Of a DNA stretch of 64,000 bases, positions 31,905 through 40,283 are shown piece after piece. Below the pieces are notes generated by a model, which did no database searches, was not told the origin of the DNA, and saw only the letters and a program-made list of their open reading frames with translations. This DNA comes from Actinomycetospora callitridis. GTDB taxonomy: Bacteria; Actinomycetota; Actinomycetes; Mycobacteriales; Pseudonocardiaceae. The first letter of the stretch is position 1; each line of letters opens with the position of its first letter. Where the stretch lies: the NCBI RefSeq assembly GCF_028737265.1, contig NZ_JAQZAK010000008.1, positions 1 through 64,000 of the forward strand, read 5' to 3'. A program made the translations under genes and the position numbers.

Positions 31905-32324
31905 TCAGCGCGTGGCGGGGTCGACGGCGACCGGCTCGCGGTGCGCCTCGTGGTGGTTCGCGGTCTTCGGGGTGGCGAGGACGGCTCTGGTCCGGTCGTC
32001 GAGGTCGGCCTCGGAGAGCAGACCGCTCCCGGCGAGCACGGTCTCGAGGGCGGTGAGCCAGTGCTCGTAGTAGCTCCACGGTTCGGTGGAGGCGTTCGCG
32101 CCGTCGTCCTCCCACCGCCGGATCGACTCGATGAGCGAGAGCTGGAACTCCGACCACTCGTACTGGCCGGCGTGGTACGCGGCGACCGCGAGGGCGAAGG
32201 CACGGAGCTCCCACGGCTCGCGGAAGGACGCCTGCTCCTCACCGCCCGGGAGCCCTGCCACGAGGGTCTGGACGCGCCGGCGGGCGTCGCCGATCTCGGT
32301 GCCCTCGCGCTCCGGGGCGGTCAC
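31905..32324 (-). CDS. Nitrile hydratase accessory protein
   Basis: A 139-aa protein matching the TIGR03889-type accessory family, which resembles the N-terminal part of the nitrile hydratase beta subunit: SFREPWELRAFALAVAAYHA, then YEWSEFQLSLIESIRRWE and YYEHWLTALE. In cobalt-type enzymes such small proteins act as self-subunit-swapping chaperones that deliver metal to the alpha subunit. GTG 32324 overlaps the alpha-subunit stop (GTGA). Last gene of the amidase-beta-alpha-accessory operon. Confidence 0.88.
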   Translation of the reverse strand: MTAPEREGTEIGDARRRVQTLVAGLPGGEEQASFREPWELRAFALAVAAYHAGQYEWSEFQLSLIESIRRWEDDGANASTEPWSYYEHWLTALETVLAGSGLLSEADLDDRTRAVLATPKTANHHEAHREPVAVDPATR

Positions 32325-32929
32325 GCGGCGGCCTTCGGTGCACCCACGCCGATCATCGAGTCGCGCGTGACGAGGGCCTCGAGCTGCTCGACGGTGAAGT
32401 CCTCCGTGCCCGCCGGCCGCTGCGGGAGCACCCAGTAGCGCAGCTCGGAGCTGGAGTCCCACACCCGGATCTCGACCGACTCGGGCACGTCGTAGCCGAA
32501 CTCCTCGCGCAGCACCTTGCGCGGCGCCTTCACCATCGCGGCGCGATACGGCGGCATCTTGTACCAGTTCGGCGGCAGACCCAGGACCGGCCACGGGTAG
32601 CAGGAGCACAGCGTGCAGACGATCACGTGGTGGACGTCGTCGGTGTCCTCGACGGCCACCATGTCCTCGCCCTGCAGGCCGCTGATCCCGAGCTCCGCGC
32701 ACGCGGTGCTGGCGTTCTCGAGCAGCCGGGCCTTGAACTCCGGGTCGGTCCAGGCCCGGGCCACGACCTTGGCGCCGAGCTGGGGACCGACCTCGTTCTC
32801 GTAGATCTCGGCGAGCCTGTCCACCGCCTCGGTGGTCATCAGGCCCTTCTCGATCATGATGGATTCGATGGCCTTGACGCGGGCGGCGATCTCCGCCTGG
32901 TGGTCGGTGGCCTTCTCGGGTGCGCTCAC
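32321..32929 (-). CDS. nthA: Nitrile hydratase alpha subunit, cobalt type
   Basis: A 202-aa catalytic subunit. The metal centre is VCTLCSCYPW at residues 104-113; Cys105, Cys108, Ser109 and Cys110 form the claw setting, and Thr in CTLCSC (not Ser) marks a Co(III) enzyme. Two of the cysteines are normally oxidised to sulfinic/sulfenic acid. Other conserved blocks are GLPPNWYK and APRKVLREEFG. It hydrates nitriles to amides in the cytoplasm as an alpha/beta heterotetramer. GTG 32929 begins 8 nt after the beta stop. The amidase in the same operon completes conversion to the acid. Confidence 0.95.
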   Translation of the reverse strand: MSAPEKATDHQAEIAARVKAIESIMIEKGLMTTEAVDRLAEIYENEVGPQLGAKVVARAWTDPEFKARLLENASTACAELGISGLQGEDMVAVEDTDDVHHVIVCTLCSCYPWPVLGLPPNWYKMPPYRAAMVKAPRKVLREEFGYDVPESVEIRVWDSSSELRYWVLPQRPAGTEDFTVEQLEALVTRDSMIGVGAPKAAA

Positions 32930-32937
32930 GGCGGGCC

Positions 32938-33633
32938 TCACTTGCTCGCGGGGACGATGTAGGGCTCCCAGACGTCGAAGGTGATCGAGCCGTTGGGCTC
33001 GCCCTCCTCGGCGCCCCAGATTTCCTCGGTGGTGAAGCGGACGGTGTAGACGTGCTCCGGCGACTCGCCCCTGTCGTTGCCCGCGGTGTCGGGATAGATC
33101 ATCTCGCCGTGGGCCCGATCGATGACGCCGGTCTTGCCGCGGATGTAGCGCGCCCGGCGCGTGTGGCCCTCGGGTGCGTCGGAGAGCACGGTGACGCGGT
33201 CGCCGATGGAGAACTTCGCCGCCTTGCCGGTGTCGCGGCCGGCTGGCGCACCGACCGGGACGATGCCCTCGATGAACGCGACCAGCTCGCCCTCGGCGTC
33301 CTTGCCCTCGGGCAGCGGCGCGTCGGGGTTCTCCAGGTAGTACTGCGTGCGCCGGTCGAGCTCGTCGGCGTCGAAGTGGCCGTGCCGCACACCGTGGTGG
33401 ACCACGGAGTGGACCCAGTGCTCGTAGTACGGGGTGTTCAGGTACTCGTCCGGGTCCATCTGCTCCATGCCGGAGCGGAACTGGTCGAGTCCGAAGAACC
33501 CGGCCCGGAAGGCCAGGGGGAAGAGGGCGTGGGCGTGCTTCTCCCACTCCGCCTTCCACACCGGCTCGGCGGGGGTCGGGTTGATGGCGCCGATCCCTTC
33601 ACGACCACCGAGATCATGGACTCCGCTGCTCAT
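32938..33633 (-). CDS. nthB: Nitrile hydratase beta subunit
   Basis: A 231-aa subunit with the standard start MSSGVHDLGGREGIG and the helical block WEKHAHALFPLAFRAG. The C-terminal SH3-like barrel (IGDRVTVLSD, HTRRARYIRGKTGVIDRAHG, VYTVRFTTEEIWG) contacts the alpha metal site. ATG 33633 follows AGGAGAG. The beta-before-alpha order is characteristic of cobalt-type operons, agreeing with the CTLCSC motif. Confidence 0.95.
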   Translation of the reverse strand: MSSGVHDLGGREGIGAINPTPAEPVWKAEWEKHAHALFPLAFRAGFFGLDQFRSGMEQMDPDEYLNTPYYEHWVHSVVHHGVRHGHFDADELDRRTQYYLENPDAPLPEGKDAEGELVAFIEGIVPVGAPAGRDTGKAAKFSIGDRVTVLSDAPEGHTRRARYIRGKTGVIDRAHGEMIYPDTAGNDRGESPEHVYTVRFTTEEIWGAEEGEPNGSITFDVWEPYIVPASK

Positions 33634-33690
33634 CGACTCTCCTGTGGTTGAACGAGACGGGGTTGATCGGGACGGGGTTGAGCGGGACGG

Positions 33691-35241
33691 TCAGGCGCCG
33701 GTGCCGACTGGAGTGGCGGCCCGGGGCGCGGGGAAGCCGCCGACGGCCTGCTCGAAGGCGTGGGCGGCGCGCAGGACGGTGGCGTCCTCGAACTGGCGAC
33801 CGACGATCATCATCCCGACCGGGAGGCCGTCCCCGAGCCCGGCCGGCACCGAGCAGGCGGGGTGGCCCGTGACGTCGAAGGGGCAGGTGTTGCCCAGCAT
33901 CTCCAGCGCGCGGGCGACGACCTCGGTGATGCCGGCGTCCTGCGGCGGGATGGCCGTGGCACGCATCGGCAGGGTCGGCATGACGAGGACGTCGAGGTCG
34001 GCCATCGCGGCGTCGTAGGCGGCCGCGAGCTTCGGTGCGAGGTTGCGCGCCATGGCGTAGTGCCGTCCGTGGGTGGTGTTCAGCCCGTACTTCCCGGCGA
34101 GCAGGACGAGCTTCACGGTCTCGGAGAACTGCGAGCCGTCCTCGGTCGCACGACGGCCGAAGTGGTGCATCAGCTCGGGGTCGTAGTGGCCCTTCCAGTT
34201 CAGCCCGAAGCCGTAGTTGTCGACCATCTGCGACGTGGCGCCCTCGGTGGCGATGACGTCCCAGATCTTCGCGCCGTGCAGGTGCCACGGCACCGAGACC
34301 TCGGAGACGCTCATCCCCGCGTCGCCGAGCACGGTGATCGCGTGCCGGACGGTCTCGTCGACGACCTCCTCGGACTCCGGGCGACCGAACCCCTCGCGCA
34401 GCACCCCGACCCGCAGGCCACGGGCGCCCTCGGACAACGCCGCGAGGTAGTCCTGCGGGACGAGATCGTGTGGCTGGCGCGGGTCGAGCCCGTCCGGCCC
34501 GGCCATGACCGAGAGCATCAGGGCGGCGTCCGAGACGGTGCGCGTGATCGGACCGAGGTGGTCGATGGTGGCCTCGATGGGGAAGGCGCCGGTGTAGGGC
34601 ACGAGACCCCAGGTCGGCTTGTGCCCCACCAGCCCGCAGTTGGCGGCCGGCATGCGGACCGAACCGCCCTGGTCGCCACCGGTCGCCAGGTCGACGACGC
34701 CGCCGGCGACGAGCGCGCCGCTGCCGCTGGAGGACCCGCCGGAGTTGTGCGCGGTGTTCCACGGGTTCTGCACCGCCCCGGACACCGCGGTGTGCGATCC
34801 GCCGGAGAAGCAGAGGTCCTCGCAGACCGCCTTCCCCGCGATGGTGGCGCCCGCGGCGAGCAGGCGCTTCACGATCGTCGCGTCCTCGCTGGGCGCGTAG
34901 CCCTCGAAGGTGCTCGAACCGTTGGTCATGGGGACGCCGGCGACCGCGGTGTTGTCCTTGACGGCCACCGTCCGGCCGGCCAGCGGGCCGTCGGTGGTCT
35001 CGGTGATCGAGGTCTGCACGTACCAGGCGTGGAACGGGTTCTCCGCGTCCGAGGGCTGCGACCACGGCCGCTGCGGCGCGACCGGGGCCTCCGCCTCGTA
35101 CAGCTCCGCGACGGCGTCCCAGGAGGCCAGCAGGCCCGCCACGAGCGGCGCGTACTCGTCGAGCTGCGCCTGGTCCAGGCCCAGTCGGTAGCCGGCGGCC
35201 ACCCCCTCGAGCGCGGCGTTGTCGGGGACGGGCAGGGACAT
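33691..35241 (-). CDS. Amidase-signature amidase
   Basis: A 516-aa amidase with the Ser-cisSer-Lys triad: Lys95 in VAVKDN, cis-Ser in the NSGGSSSGSGALVAGG loop (about 170-172), nucleophile Ser194 in GGDQGGSVRMP. The amidase-signature block extends to GHKPTWGLVPYTGAFP. It converts the amides made by nitrile hydratase to carboxylic acids and ammonia. A TTGACG-N18-TAGGGT promoter and a GAGGGAG ribosome site precede it, so it is the first gene of the nitrile operon. Length is normal for nitrile-hydratase-linked amidases. Confidence 0.94.
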   Translation of the reverse strand: MSLPVPDNAALEGVAAGYRLGLDQAQLDEYAPLVAGLLASWDAVAELYEAEAPVAPQRPWSQPSDAENPFHAWYVQTSITETTDGPLAGRTVAVKDNTAVAGVPMTNGSSTFEGYAPSEDATIVKRLLAAGATIAGKAVCEDLCFSGGSHTAVSGAVQNPWNTAHNSGGSSSGSGALVAGGVVDLATGGDQGGSVRMPAANCGLVGHKPTWGLVPYTGAFPIEATIDHLGPITRTVSDAALMLSVMAGPDGLDPRQPHDLVPQDYLAALSEGARGLRVGVLREGFGRPESEEVVDETVRHAITVLGDAGMSVSEVSVPWHLHGAKIWDVIATEGATSQMVDNYGFGLNWKGHYDPELMHHFGRRATEDGSQFSETVKLVLLAGKYGLNTTHGRHYAMARNLAPKLAAAYDAAMADLDVLVMPTLPMRATAIPPQDAGITEVVARALEMLGNTCPFDVTGHPACSVPAGLGDGLPVGMMIVGRQFEDATVLRAAHAFEQAVGGFPAPRAATPVGTGA

Positions 35242-35277
35242 GGCAGCTCCCTCGAGCAGCGGACGGGGGGAGCACCG

Positions 35278-35307
35278 ACCCTAGGAACAGCCGGGAAGAC
35301 ACGTCAA
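35278..35307 (-). promoter_or_regulatory. Promoter of amidase/nitrile hydratase operon
   Basis: On the minus strand TTGACG (plus CGTCAA, 35302-35307), 18-bp spacer, TAGGGT (plus ACCCTA, 35278-35283), with the amidase ATG about 30 nt after the expected transcription start. A good housekeeping-sigma match. Confidence 0.6.
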
Positions 35308-35354
35308 TACTCAGCGACGCATCTACGCGTTTCGATCACGTGTCGCGGACGCCG

Positions 35355-36800
35355 TCAGGCCCCGGCCTTCTCCCGCACCGCCTCGACGATCTCCAGCCCG
35401 CACGGACCGGCCTCGGCGACGTAGAGCGCGGGGGCGACCAGATCGCGGGACCCGATGGCGTCCCCGTGCGACCCGCGACGTCGTCGTGAGAGCGCGCGAC
35501 CGTGGTTGGCGGCGTCGCCCTCCGGGTCGACGTGCAGGATCCGCGCGTACTGGTGGATCGCCTCGTACACCGTCTCGGACAGGGACGTCACCGGAGGCGC
35601 CCACGGTCCGTAGGCGGCGCGGTAGCGGGCGAGCAGGTCGGCGTTGCCCGGGAGCGGGTTGTCCTGGAAGTAGCTCAGCGCCGTCTGCAGCCCGGCACTG
35701 GCACGCGGGCCGATGTGGGCGAGCGTCGACTCCTCGAGCACGAGCGAGACGGTCCGGGTCGAGCCGCGCAGCCCGGCCGCCTCGCTCTGCCGCTCGAACG
35801 CCACCTCGTCGGCCCCGACCAGCGTGCTGAGCACCAGGTCGGCGCCGGAGAGCTGGATGCGGTCCAGGGTGTCCGAGAAGTCCGTGGTGCCGAGAGGGGC
35901 GAGGTCCTCGCCCGCGACGTGTCCGCCCGCGCGCGACACCGCACGCCGGGCTGCGGCGTGCGCTCCGTGCGACCAGACGTAGGTCTGCCCGACGAAGAAC
36001 CACCGACGGGCGTCGGCCCGCCGCATCACCGGTGCGGCGAGGGCGTCGAGCTGGGCCTGGGGACGCTCGCCGAGACGGACGACGGTCGGGGACACGCCAC
36101 CGCCCTCGTTCACGACGGTGTGCACCACCAGGACCTTGCGCCCGCGGACGGCGCGCCGGACCGCGTCGAAGCTGGCCGAGGTGCTGTTGACGAAGACGAC
36201 GCGACATCCGAGGCGCACCATGCGTCGCGCCTCGTCGGCGGCCTGGTCGGCGTCGGTGGCGTCGTCGGCGACCACCAGCCGCACCCGACGGCCCGCGACC
36301 CCGCCGTCGGCGTTGATCTCGTCGACGGCGAGCTCGGCCATGAGCTCGGCCGACATCGAGTACACCGCCCCCGTGCCCGAGGCCGAGGTGATCACGCCGA
36401 GGCGTACCGCGCCGTCGTCCGCGGGCTCGGGCAACGGGAGGCCCCGTCGGTGCAGCAGCCACTGGACGCCCTCGAGCGGCACGCTCGCACGGACCTGCAC
36501 CCGGGTACGGCGGGCACCCGCCGGCCGGAAGCGCAGGCAGATCCGCCCGCGCCACGGCTGGGTGTGCTCGATGTCGATCATCGCGCCCGGCACGACCCGG
36601 GTCAGACGCCCGAGGATGTCGACGCCCCGGCTCCCGCCGCGCTCGTCGAGGGGCAACTGCATGGAGACGATCGCGCCCGGTGCCACGGCGTCGCACCGCG
36701 CACTGAAGAGCCATCCCGTCGCGTGCGCCGACCCGAACAGCGCGAAGACCTCGTGCGGGGCGAGCGACACTGTCTGCTCGGCGGCGACGGTCGTGTACAT
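35355..36800 (-). CDS. SRPBCC (START-like) domain fused to AmiC-like amide-binding domain
   Basis: A 481-aa protein without signal peptide. Residues 1-130 look like an SRPBCC/polyketide-cyclase fold: VSLAPHEVFALFGSAHATG, GAIVSMQLPLDERGG, GAMIDIEHTQPWRGRICLRF. Residues about 150-450 are a type I periplasmic-binding-protein fold of the branched-chain/amide family (VRLGVITSASGTGAVYSMSA, ELAVDEINADGGVAGRRVRL, SETVYEAIHQYARIL). AmiC of Pseudomonas and NhhC of Rhodococcus are cytoplasmic amide sensors of this fold that control amidase or nitrile hydratase genes. Here the sensor lies next to an ArsR gene and upstream of the nitrile operon. ArsR-SRPBCC pairs are common, but fusion of SRPBCC to an amide sensor is not one I know. 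The ligand is inferred. Confidence 0.75.
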   Translation of the reverse strand: MYTTVAAEQTVSLAPHEVFALFGSAHATGWLFSARCDAVAPGAIVSMQLPLDERGGSRGVDILGRLTRVVPGAMIDIEHTQPWRGRICLRFRPAGARRTRVQVRASVPLEGVQWLLHRRGLPLPEPADDGAVRLGVITSASGTGAVYSMSAELMAELAVDEINADGGVAGRRVRLVVADDATDADQAADEARRMVRLGCRVVFVNSTSASFDAVRRAVRGRKVLVVHTVVNEGGGVSPTVVRLGERPQAQLDALAAPVMRRADARRWFFVGQTYVWSHGAHAAARRAVSRAGGHVAGEDLAPLGTTDFSDTLDRIQLSGADLVLSTLVGADEVAFERQSEAAGLRGSTRTVSLVLEESTLAHIGPRASAGLQTALSYFQDNPLPGNADLLARYRAAYGPWAPPVTSLSETVYEAIHQYARILHVDPEGDAANHGRALSRRRRGSHGDAIGSRDLVAPALYVAEAGPCGLEIVEAVREKAGA

Positions 36801-36822
36801 CGGGCCCCGTTGGCTTCAGGTG

Positions 36823-37161
36823 CTAGCCGACGCCGCGGTCGCTTTCCCGTGGCGCCGCGGACGTCGCCTGCTGGAGATCGTCGACGCCCGCTCGCATGAT
36901 CGACTGCAGGTAGGTGAAGGCGTCACGGACGGCGCCGTCGGTGTCGAGGGAGTAGTAGCGGTTCCGTCCGACCCGGCGCTCCCGCACGATTCCCGAGGTG
37001 CGCAGGACGCGCAAGTGGCTCGAGATCGTCGTGCGACCGACCGCGCCCACGCGGTCGGTGATGTCGGTGACGGTCAGCTCGCCCTCGTCGCCCAGGGCGC
37101 TCAGGATCCGGCGCCGCACGCGGTCCGACAGCGCGTCGAACGCGAGGTTCTCGGACTCCAC
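36823..37161 (-). CDS. ArsR-family winged-helix repressor
   Basis: A 112-aa protein: DALSDRVRRRILSALGDEGE, LTVTDITDRVGAVGRTTISSHLRVL with recognition helix RTTISSHLRVLRTSG, and wing VGRNRYYSLD. No ArsR metal-site cysteines are present, so the inducer is probably organic or a protein. GTG 37161 follows TAGAGT by 6 nt (leaderless). The gene precedes the SRPBCC-AmiC-like fusion by 22 nt and is divergent from a DUF1254 gene. It probably represses itself through the ACATCC palindrome and may control the nitrile operon. Confidence 0.88.
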   Translation of the reverse strand: MESENLAFDALSDRVRRRILSALGDEGELTVTDITDRVGAVGRTTISSHLRVLRTSGIVRERRVGRNRYYSLDTDGAVRDAFTYLQSIMRAGVDDLQQATSAAPRESDRGVG

Positions 37162-37167
37162 GGGTTG

Positions 37168-37191
37168 ACTCTAACATCCGTCGATGGATGT
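37168..37191 (-). promoter_or_regulatory. ArsR promoter and palindromic operator
   Basis: Minus-strand -10 TAGAGT (plus 37168-37173) abuts ACATCC-GTCGAT-GGATGT (37174-37191), an 18-bp near-perfect palindrome with one mismatched pair. A repressor bound here would block the ArsR promoter and possibly the divergent DUF1254 promoter. Confidence 0.55.
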
Positions 37192-37273
37192 CGACGTCTC
37201 CACTTCGGGCCCGTCGGACGTCATCCTTTGTGCATGAGGTCGCCGCCCCGCGACGGGCGGCACAGTCGCCGTC

Positions 37274-38704
37274 ATGACGACCACGGTGGGCGCTGTCGGG
37301 GACATGGACGCGGCGCGGCGGGCGATCGCCCTTCCCGACCGCGTGGCGTCACCGTTCGGGGAGCTGACCTTCTTCGACGGGGTGCCCAGCGCCGAGTCGA
37401 TCCCGGCGATCTACGACATGCTCGACCTGAACCGGGCGATCGAGGTCTACCTCACCACCCTGCCCGGAGCCTCACTCGTCGCCATGCGCCACGGTTTCCG
37501 CAGCGTCGGCCTCGACGGCAACGCGACCCTCGGCGTCATCACGCCCCGCGCCAACTCGGGCGCCTTCTTCCTGACCGCCAACACCGCGACGCCCTACGGC
37601 GTGATGTTCCTCGACCTCCACGACGGCCCCCTCGTCGTGGAGAACCCGCCGAACACCCTGTGCGTCATCGACGACTTCTGGTTCCGCTACGTCGGCGACC
37701 TCGGCCTCGCCGGACCCGACCGGGGCGCCGGCGGGAAGTACGTGCTGCTGCCGCCGGACCACGACGGCCCCGCACCCGACGGCTACACCGTCCTGCGCAC
37801 CCCGACCTTCACGAACTGGCTGGTCGTGCGCGCCCTCGGCGGTGTCGACGACATCACCGGGACCCGCGTCTATCCACTGGCCATGGCCGACGACCCGCCC
37901 GCGATGACCTACCTCGAGATCGGTGACCGGCGCTTCAACACCATCCACGCCAACGACCACACGTTCTACGACGAGATCAACACCCTCGTCCAGGAAGAGC
38001 CCGCCGCCGCGCTGGACCCCGAACGTGCCGGCCAGTGCGCCGCGCTCGGCATCGTGCACGGGCAGCCCTTCGCCCCCGACGAGAGGATGCGGCGCATCCT
38101 CGCCCTGGCCGCCCCGCTCGCCGCGGCCGCCGCCCGGGCGCTCGCGTACTCGCCCCGCGATCCGGAGGCCTACATCTACCCCGACAGCCAGTGGCTCCAC
38201 GGCTTCGTCGGCGGCAGCCACGAGTTCCTGCGGCAGCACGCGCGACTGCTCGACGCCCGCGCCCAGTTCCACTACTTCGCCACGGTCATCACCCCGGCCA
38301 TGGCCGCCGAGCACGTCGGCACCGGGTCGGCCTACGCCTACACCGCCAAGGACGCCACCGGCGCCTGGCTCGACGGCGCCTGGGCCTACCGCCTCCGCCT
38401 GCCCGCCGGCATCCCGGCGAAGAACTTCTGGGCGGTCGACCTCTACGACACCCAGACCCGTTCCCTGCTCGAGGTCGACGACCCCCATCCCTCGGTCGTG
38501 AGCCTCGACCCCGCCGTGAGCGCGAACGACGACGGCAGCGTCGACCTCTTCTTCGGGCCGACCCCGCCGGCCGGCCGGGAGGCGAACTGGGTCCGGACCG
38601 TTCCCGGCAAGTCCTGGTTCACCATCCTGCGGCTCTACGGTCCGCTCGCATCGTGGTTCGACAAGACCTGGCGGCCCGGTGAGATCGAGCGGATCCCCGG
38701 ATGA
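37274..38704 (+). CDS. DUF1254/DUF1214 protein
   Basis: A 476-aa protein with the DUF1254 N-terminal half (AIEVYLTTLPGASLVAMRHG, TPRANSGAFFLTANTATPYG, GPLVVENPPNTLCVIDDFWF) and the DUF1214 C-terminal half (TGSAYAYTAKDATGAWLDG, NFWAVDLYDTQTRSLLEVDD, GKSWFTILRLYGPLASWFDK). No signal peptide is visible, unlike many secreted relatives. Function is unknown in the family. It is divergent from the ArsR gene with a 112-bp gap containing the palindrome, so it may be in the same regulon. Confidence 0.88.
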   Translation: MTTTVGAVGDMDAARRAIALPDRVASPFGELTFFDGVPSAESIPAIYDMLDLNRAIEVYLTTLPGASLVAMRHGFRSVGLDGNATLGVITPRANSGAFFLTANTATPYGVMFLDLHDGPLVVENPPNTLCVIDDFWFRYVGDLGLAGPDRGAGGKYVLLPPDHDGPAPDGYTVLRTPTFTNWLVVRALGGVDDITGTRVYPLAMADDPPAMTYLEIGDRRFNTIHANDHTFYDEINTLVQEEPAAALDPERAGQCAALGIVHGQPFAPDERMRRILALAAPLAAAAARALAYSPRDPEAYIYPDSQWLHGFVGGSHEFLRQHARLLDARAQFHYFATVITPAMAAEHVGTGSAYAYTAKDATGAWLDGAWAYRLRLPAGIPAKNFWAVDLYDTQTRSLLEVDDPHPSVVSLDPAVSANDDGSVDLFFGPTPPAGREANWVRTVPGKSWFTILRLYGPLASWFDKTWRPGEIERIPG

Positions 38705-38720
38705 GGGAACCGGCGAGGGA

Positions 38721-39464
38721 TCAGCGGCTCTCGCGGTCGGTGCCGAGCCCGGCGGAACGCTTCCCGGTCTCGCTGGTGAGCCAGCGTGCGACGTCGGTGA
38801 GCTTCATGTTGGTCTCCTGGGAGGACTTGACCAGCATCTGGAACGCGGCCTCGTCGTCGAGGGAGAAGCGTTCCATCAGGATGCCCTTGGCCTGCCCGAT
38901 CTGGTCGCGGCTGTCGACGGCCCGCTGCAGGTTCGCTGCGGTGTCGGCGCCGTAGAGCAGCATCGCGGCCTGGATGCCGAACAGCCCCGCCAGGGTCTGG
39001 GCGTGCTCGTCGAAGGCGTCCGCTTTGGCTGAGTACAGGTTCAGCGCGGCCCGCGGGCCCCCGTTGGCCGACAGCTGGGTCGACATCAGCGCCCGGTAAC
39101 CGGCCTCGACCGCCAGCGGTGCGAACCGCGGCCAACGCTCGGCGTCGTCGCCGGCGAGGTCCCGCGCGATCACGATCCCGTCCTCGGGCGGGTCCTCGAT
39201 CGCCGAGATGCAGGGGCCTTCGTTCAGTTCGCTCTGGGTGCGGTCGAGCTTGCCGATCGTCTCGGTCGTGGGGTGGCGGGTCTCGATGCGCCCGTGGTGG
39301 GTGATGGAGATGCTGCCCGCGTCCACCCCGGGGATCGTGGCCACCGCCGAGGTGACGATCTGCCCGAGCGTCTCCTCGAGGTCGCGGATGCTGCGCCGGC
39401 TCGCCAGGCCACGCGCGGCCTGGCGCAGGGCGGTCACGAGGTCGTCGTGCCGGGAGGAGTTCAT
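38721..39464 (-). CDS. GAF-ANTAR RNA-binding regulator
   Basis: A 247-aa protein. GAF domain at about 25-165 (ISITHHGRIETRHPTTETIG, LNEGPCISAIEDPPEDG, ALNLYSAKADAFDEHAQTLA). ANTAR domain at about 172-228 (LQRAVDSRDQIGQAKGILME, RFSLDDEAAFQMLVKSSQET, NMKLTDVARWL). This is the canonical ANTAR form with KGILM. An AGGTAG box lies 6 nt before the ATG, giving an essentially leaderless transcript that may depend on a stress sigma factor. RNA target unknown. Confidence 0.88.
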   Translation of the reverse strand: MNSSRHDDLVTALRQAARGLASRRSIRDLEETLGQIVTSAVATIPGVDAGSISITHHGRIETRHPTTETIGKLDRTQSELNEGPCISAIEDPPEDGIVIARDLAGDDAERWPRFAPLAVEAGYRALMSTQLSANGGPRAALNLYSAKADAFDEHAQTLAGLFGIQAAMLLYGADTAANLQRAVDSRDQIGQAKGILMERFSLDDEAAFQMLVKSSQETNMKLTDVARWLTSETGKRSAGLGTDRESR

Positions 39465-39726
39465 GGGGCCCTACCTCGTGCGTCGCGGCGGGGACGCGCG
39501 CACACGCCGAGGGTGCCGGTGCGCCGAGCAGAGCCGAAGCGCCATGGGCTGCGATCTGCCCGCCACCCGCAGGTGGGTCGGGACGCACATGATCAACGGG
39601 ACCGCCGGGAGCGTTCGTACCGAGCGGAACGCTCCGCGTCCGATCGGCGCCCGTCAGGTCGAACGCCGCGAGAGCCACCGTAGCGCGGATGCGCCCACGA
39701 GACCGGCCCAGCGGGGTCCGCGCAGC

Positions 39727-40215
39727 TCATCGCTCCCGCGCGGTCGGGCCGGCGAGCGTGCGCAGCGGACCGGCCGAGACGCGGTAGACGACCCACTCGT
39801 CCATCGCCTCGGCCCCGAGGGCCCGGTAGAACTCGATCGCCGGGGTGTTCCAGTCGAGCACCCACCACTGCAGCCGCGAGTAGCCGTGCCGCTCGCACTC
39901 GGCGGCGAGTTCGGCGAGCAGCGCCCTGCCGAGCCCGGAGCCGCGGTGGTCGGCGCGCACGAACAGGTCCTCGAGGTAGATGCCGTGGACGCCGTCCCAC
40001 GTCGAGTAGTTGAGGAACCAGAGCGCGCACCCGACCACGGCGCCGTCCTGCTCGGCGACGTGGCCGAACAGGTGGGGGTGCTCGCCGAACAGCGCCGCGG
40101 ACAGCTGCTCGGGGGTGAGGTGGCACTGGTCGGCGGCCTTCTCGTACCGGGCCAGCTCGTGGACCAGTTCGGTGACGGTCCCGACGTCGGTCGGGGCGAT
40201 CCGGCGGACACCCAC
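39727..40215 (-). CDS. GNAT acetyltransferase, diamine/SSAT-like
   Basis: A 162-aa GNAT protein resembling spermidine/spermine N-acetyltransferases: CALWFLNYSTWDGVHGIYLED, then LFVRADHRGSGLGRALLAEL (acetyl-CoA loop RGSGLGRA), and LQWWVLDWNTPAIEFYRALG. GTG 40215 lies 9 nt after TAGTGT on the minus strand. It probably acetylates a polyamine or a related small amine, which is a family inference. It is divergent from the VOC gene of the acyl-CoA operon. Confidence 0.87.
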   Translation of the reverse strand: MGVRRIAPTDVGTVTELVHELARYEKAADQCHLTPEQLSAALFGEHPHLFGHVAEQDGAVVGCALWFLNYSTWDGVHGIYLEDLFVRADHRGSGLGRALLAELAAECERHGYSRLQWWVLDWNTPAIEFYRALGAEAMDEWVVYRVSAGPLRTLAGPTARER

Positions 40216-40283
40216 GGGCGGGGGACACTACCCGCGTCGACGGACGGGCGGCCCGCGCTCCTCCGGCGCGAGGGAGGACGTCC

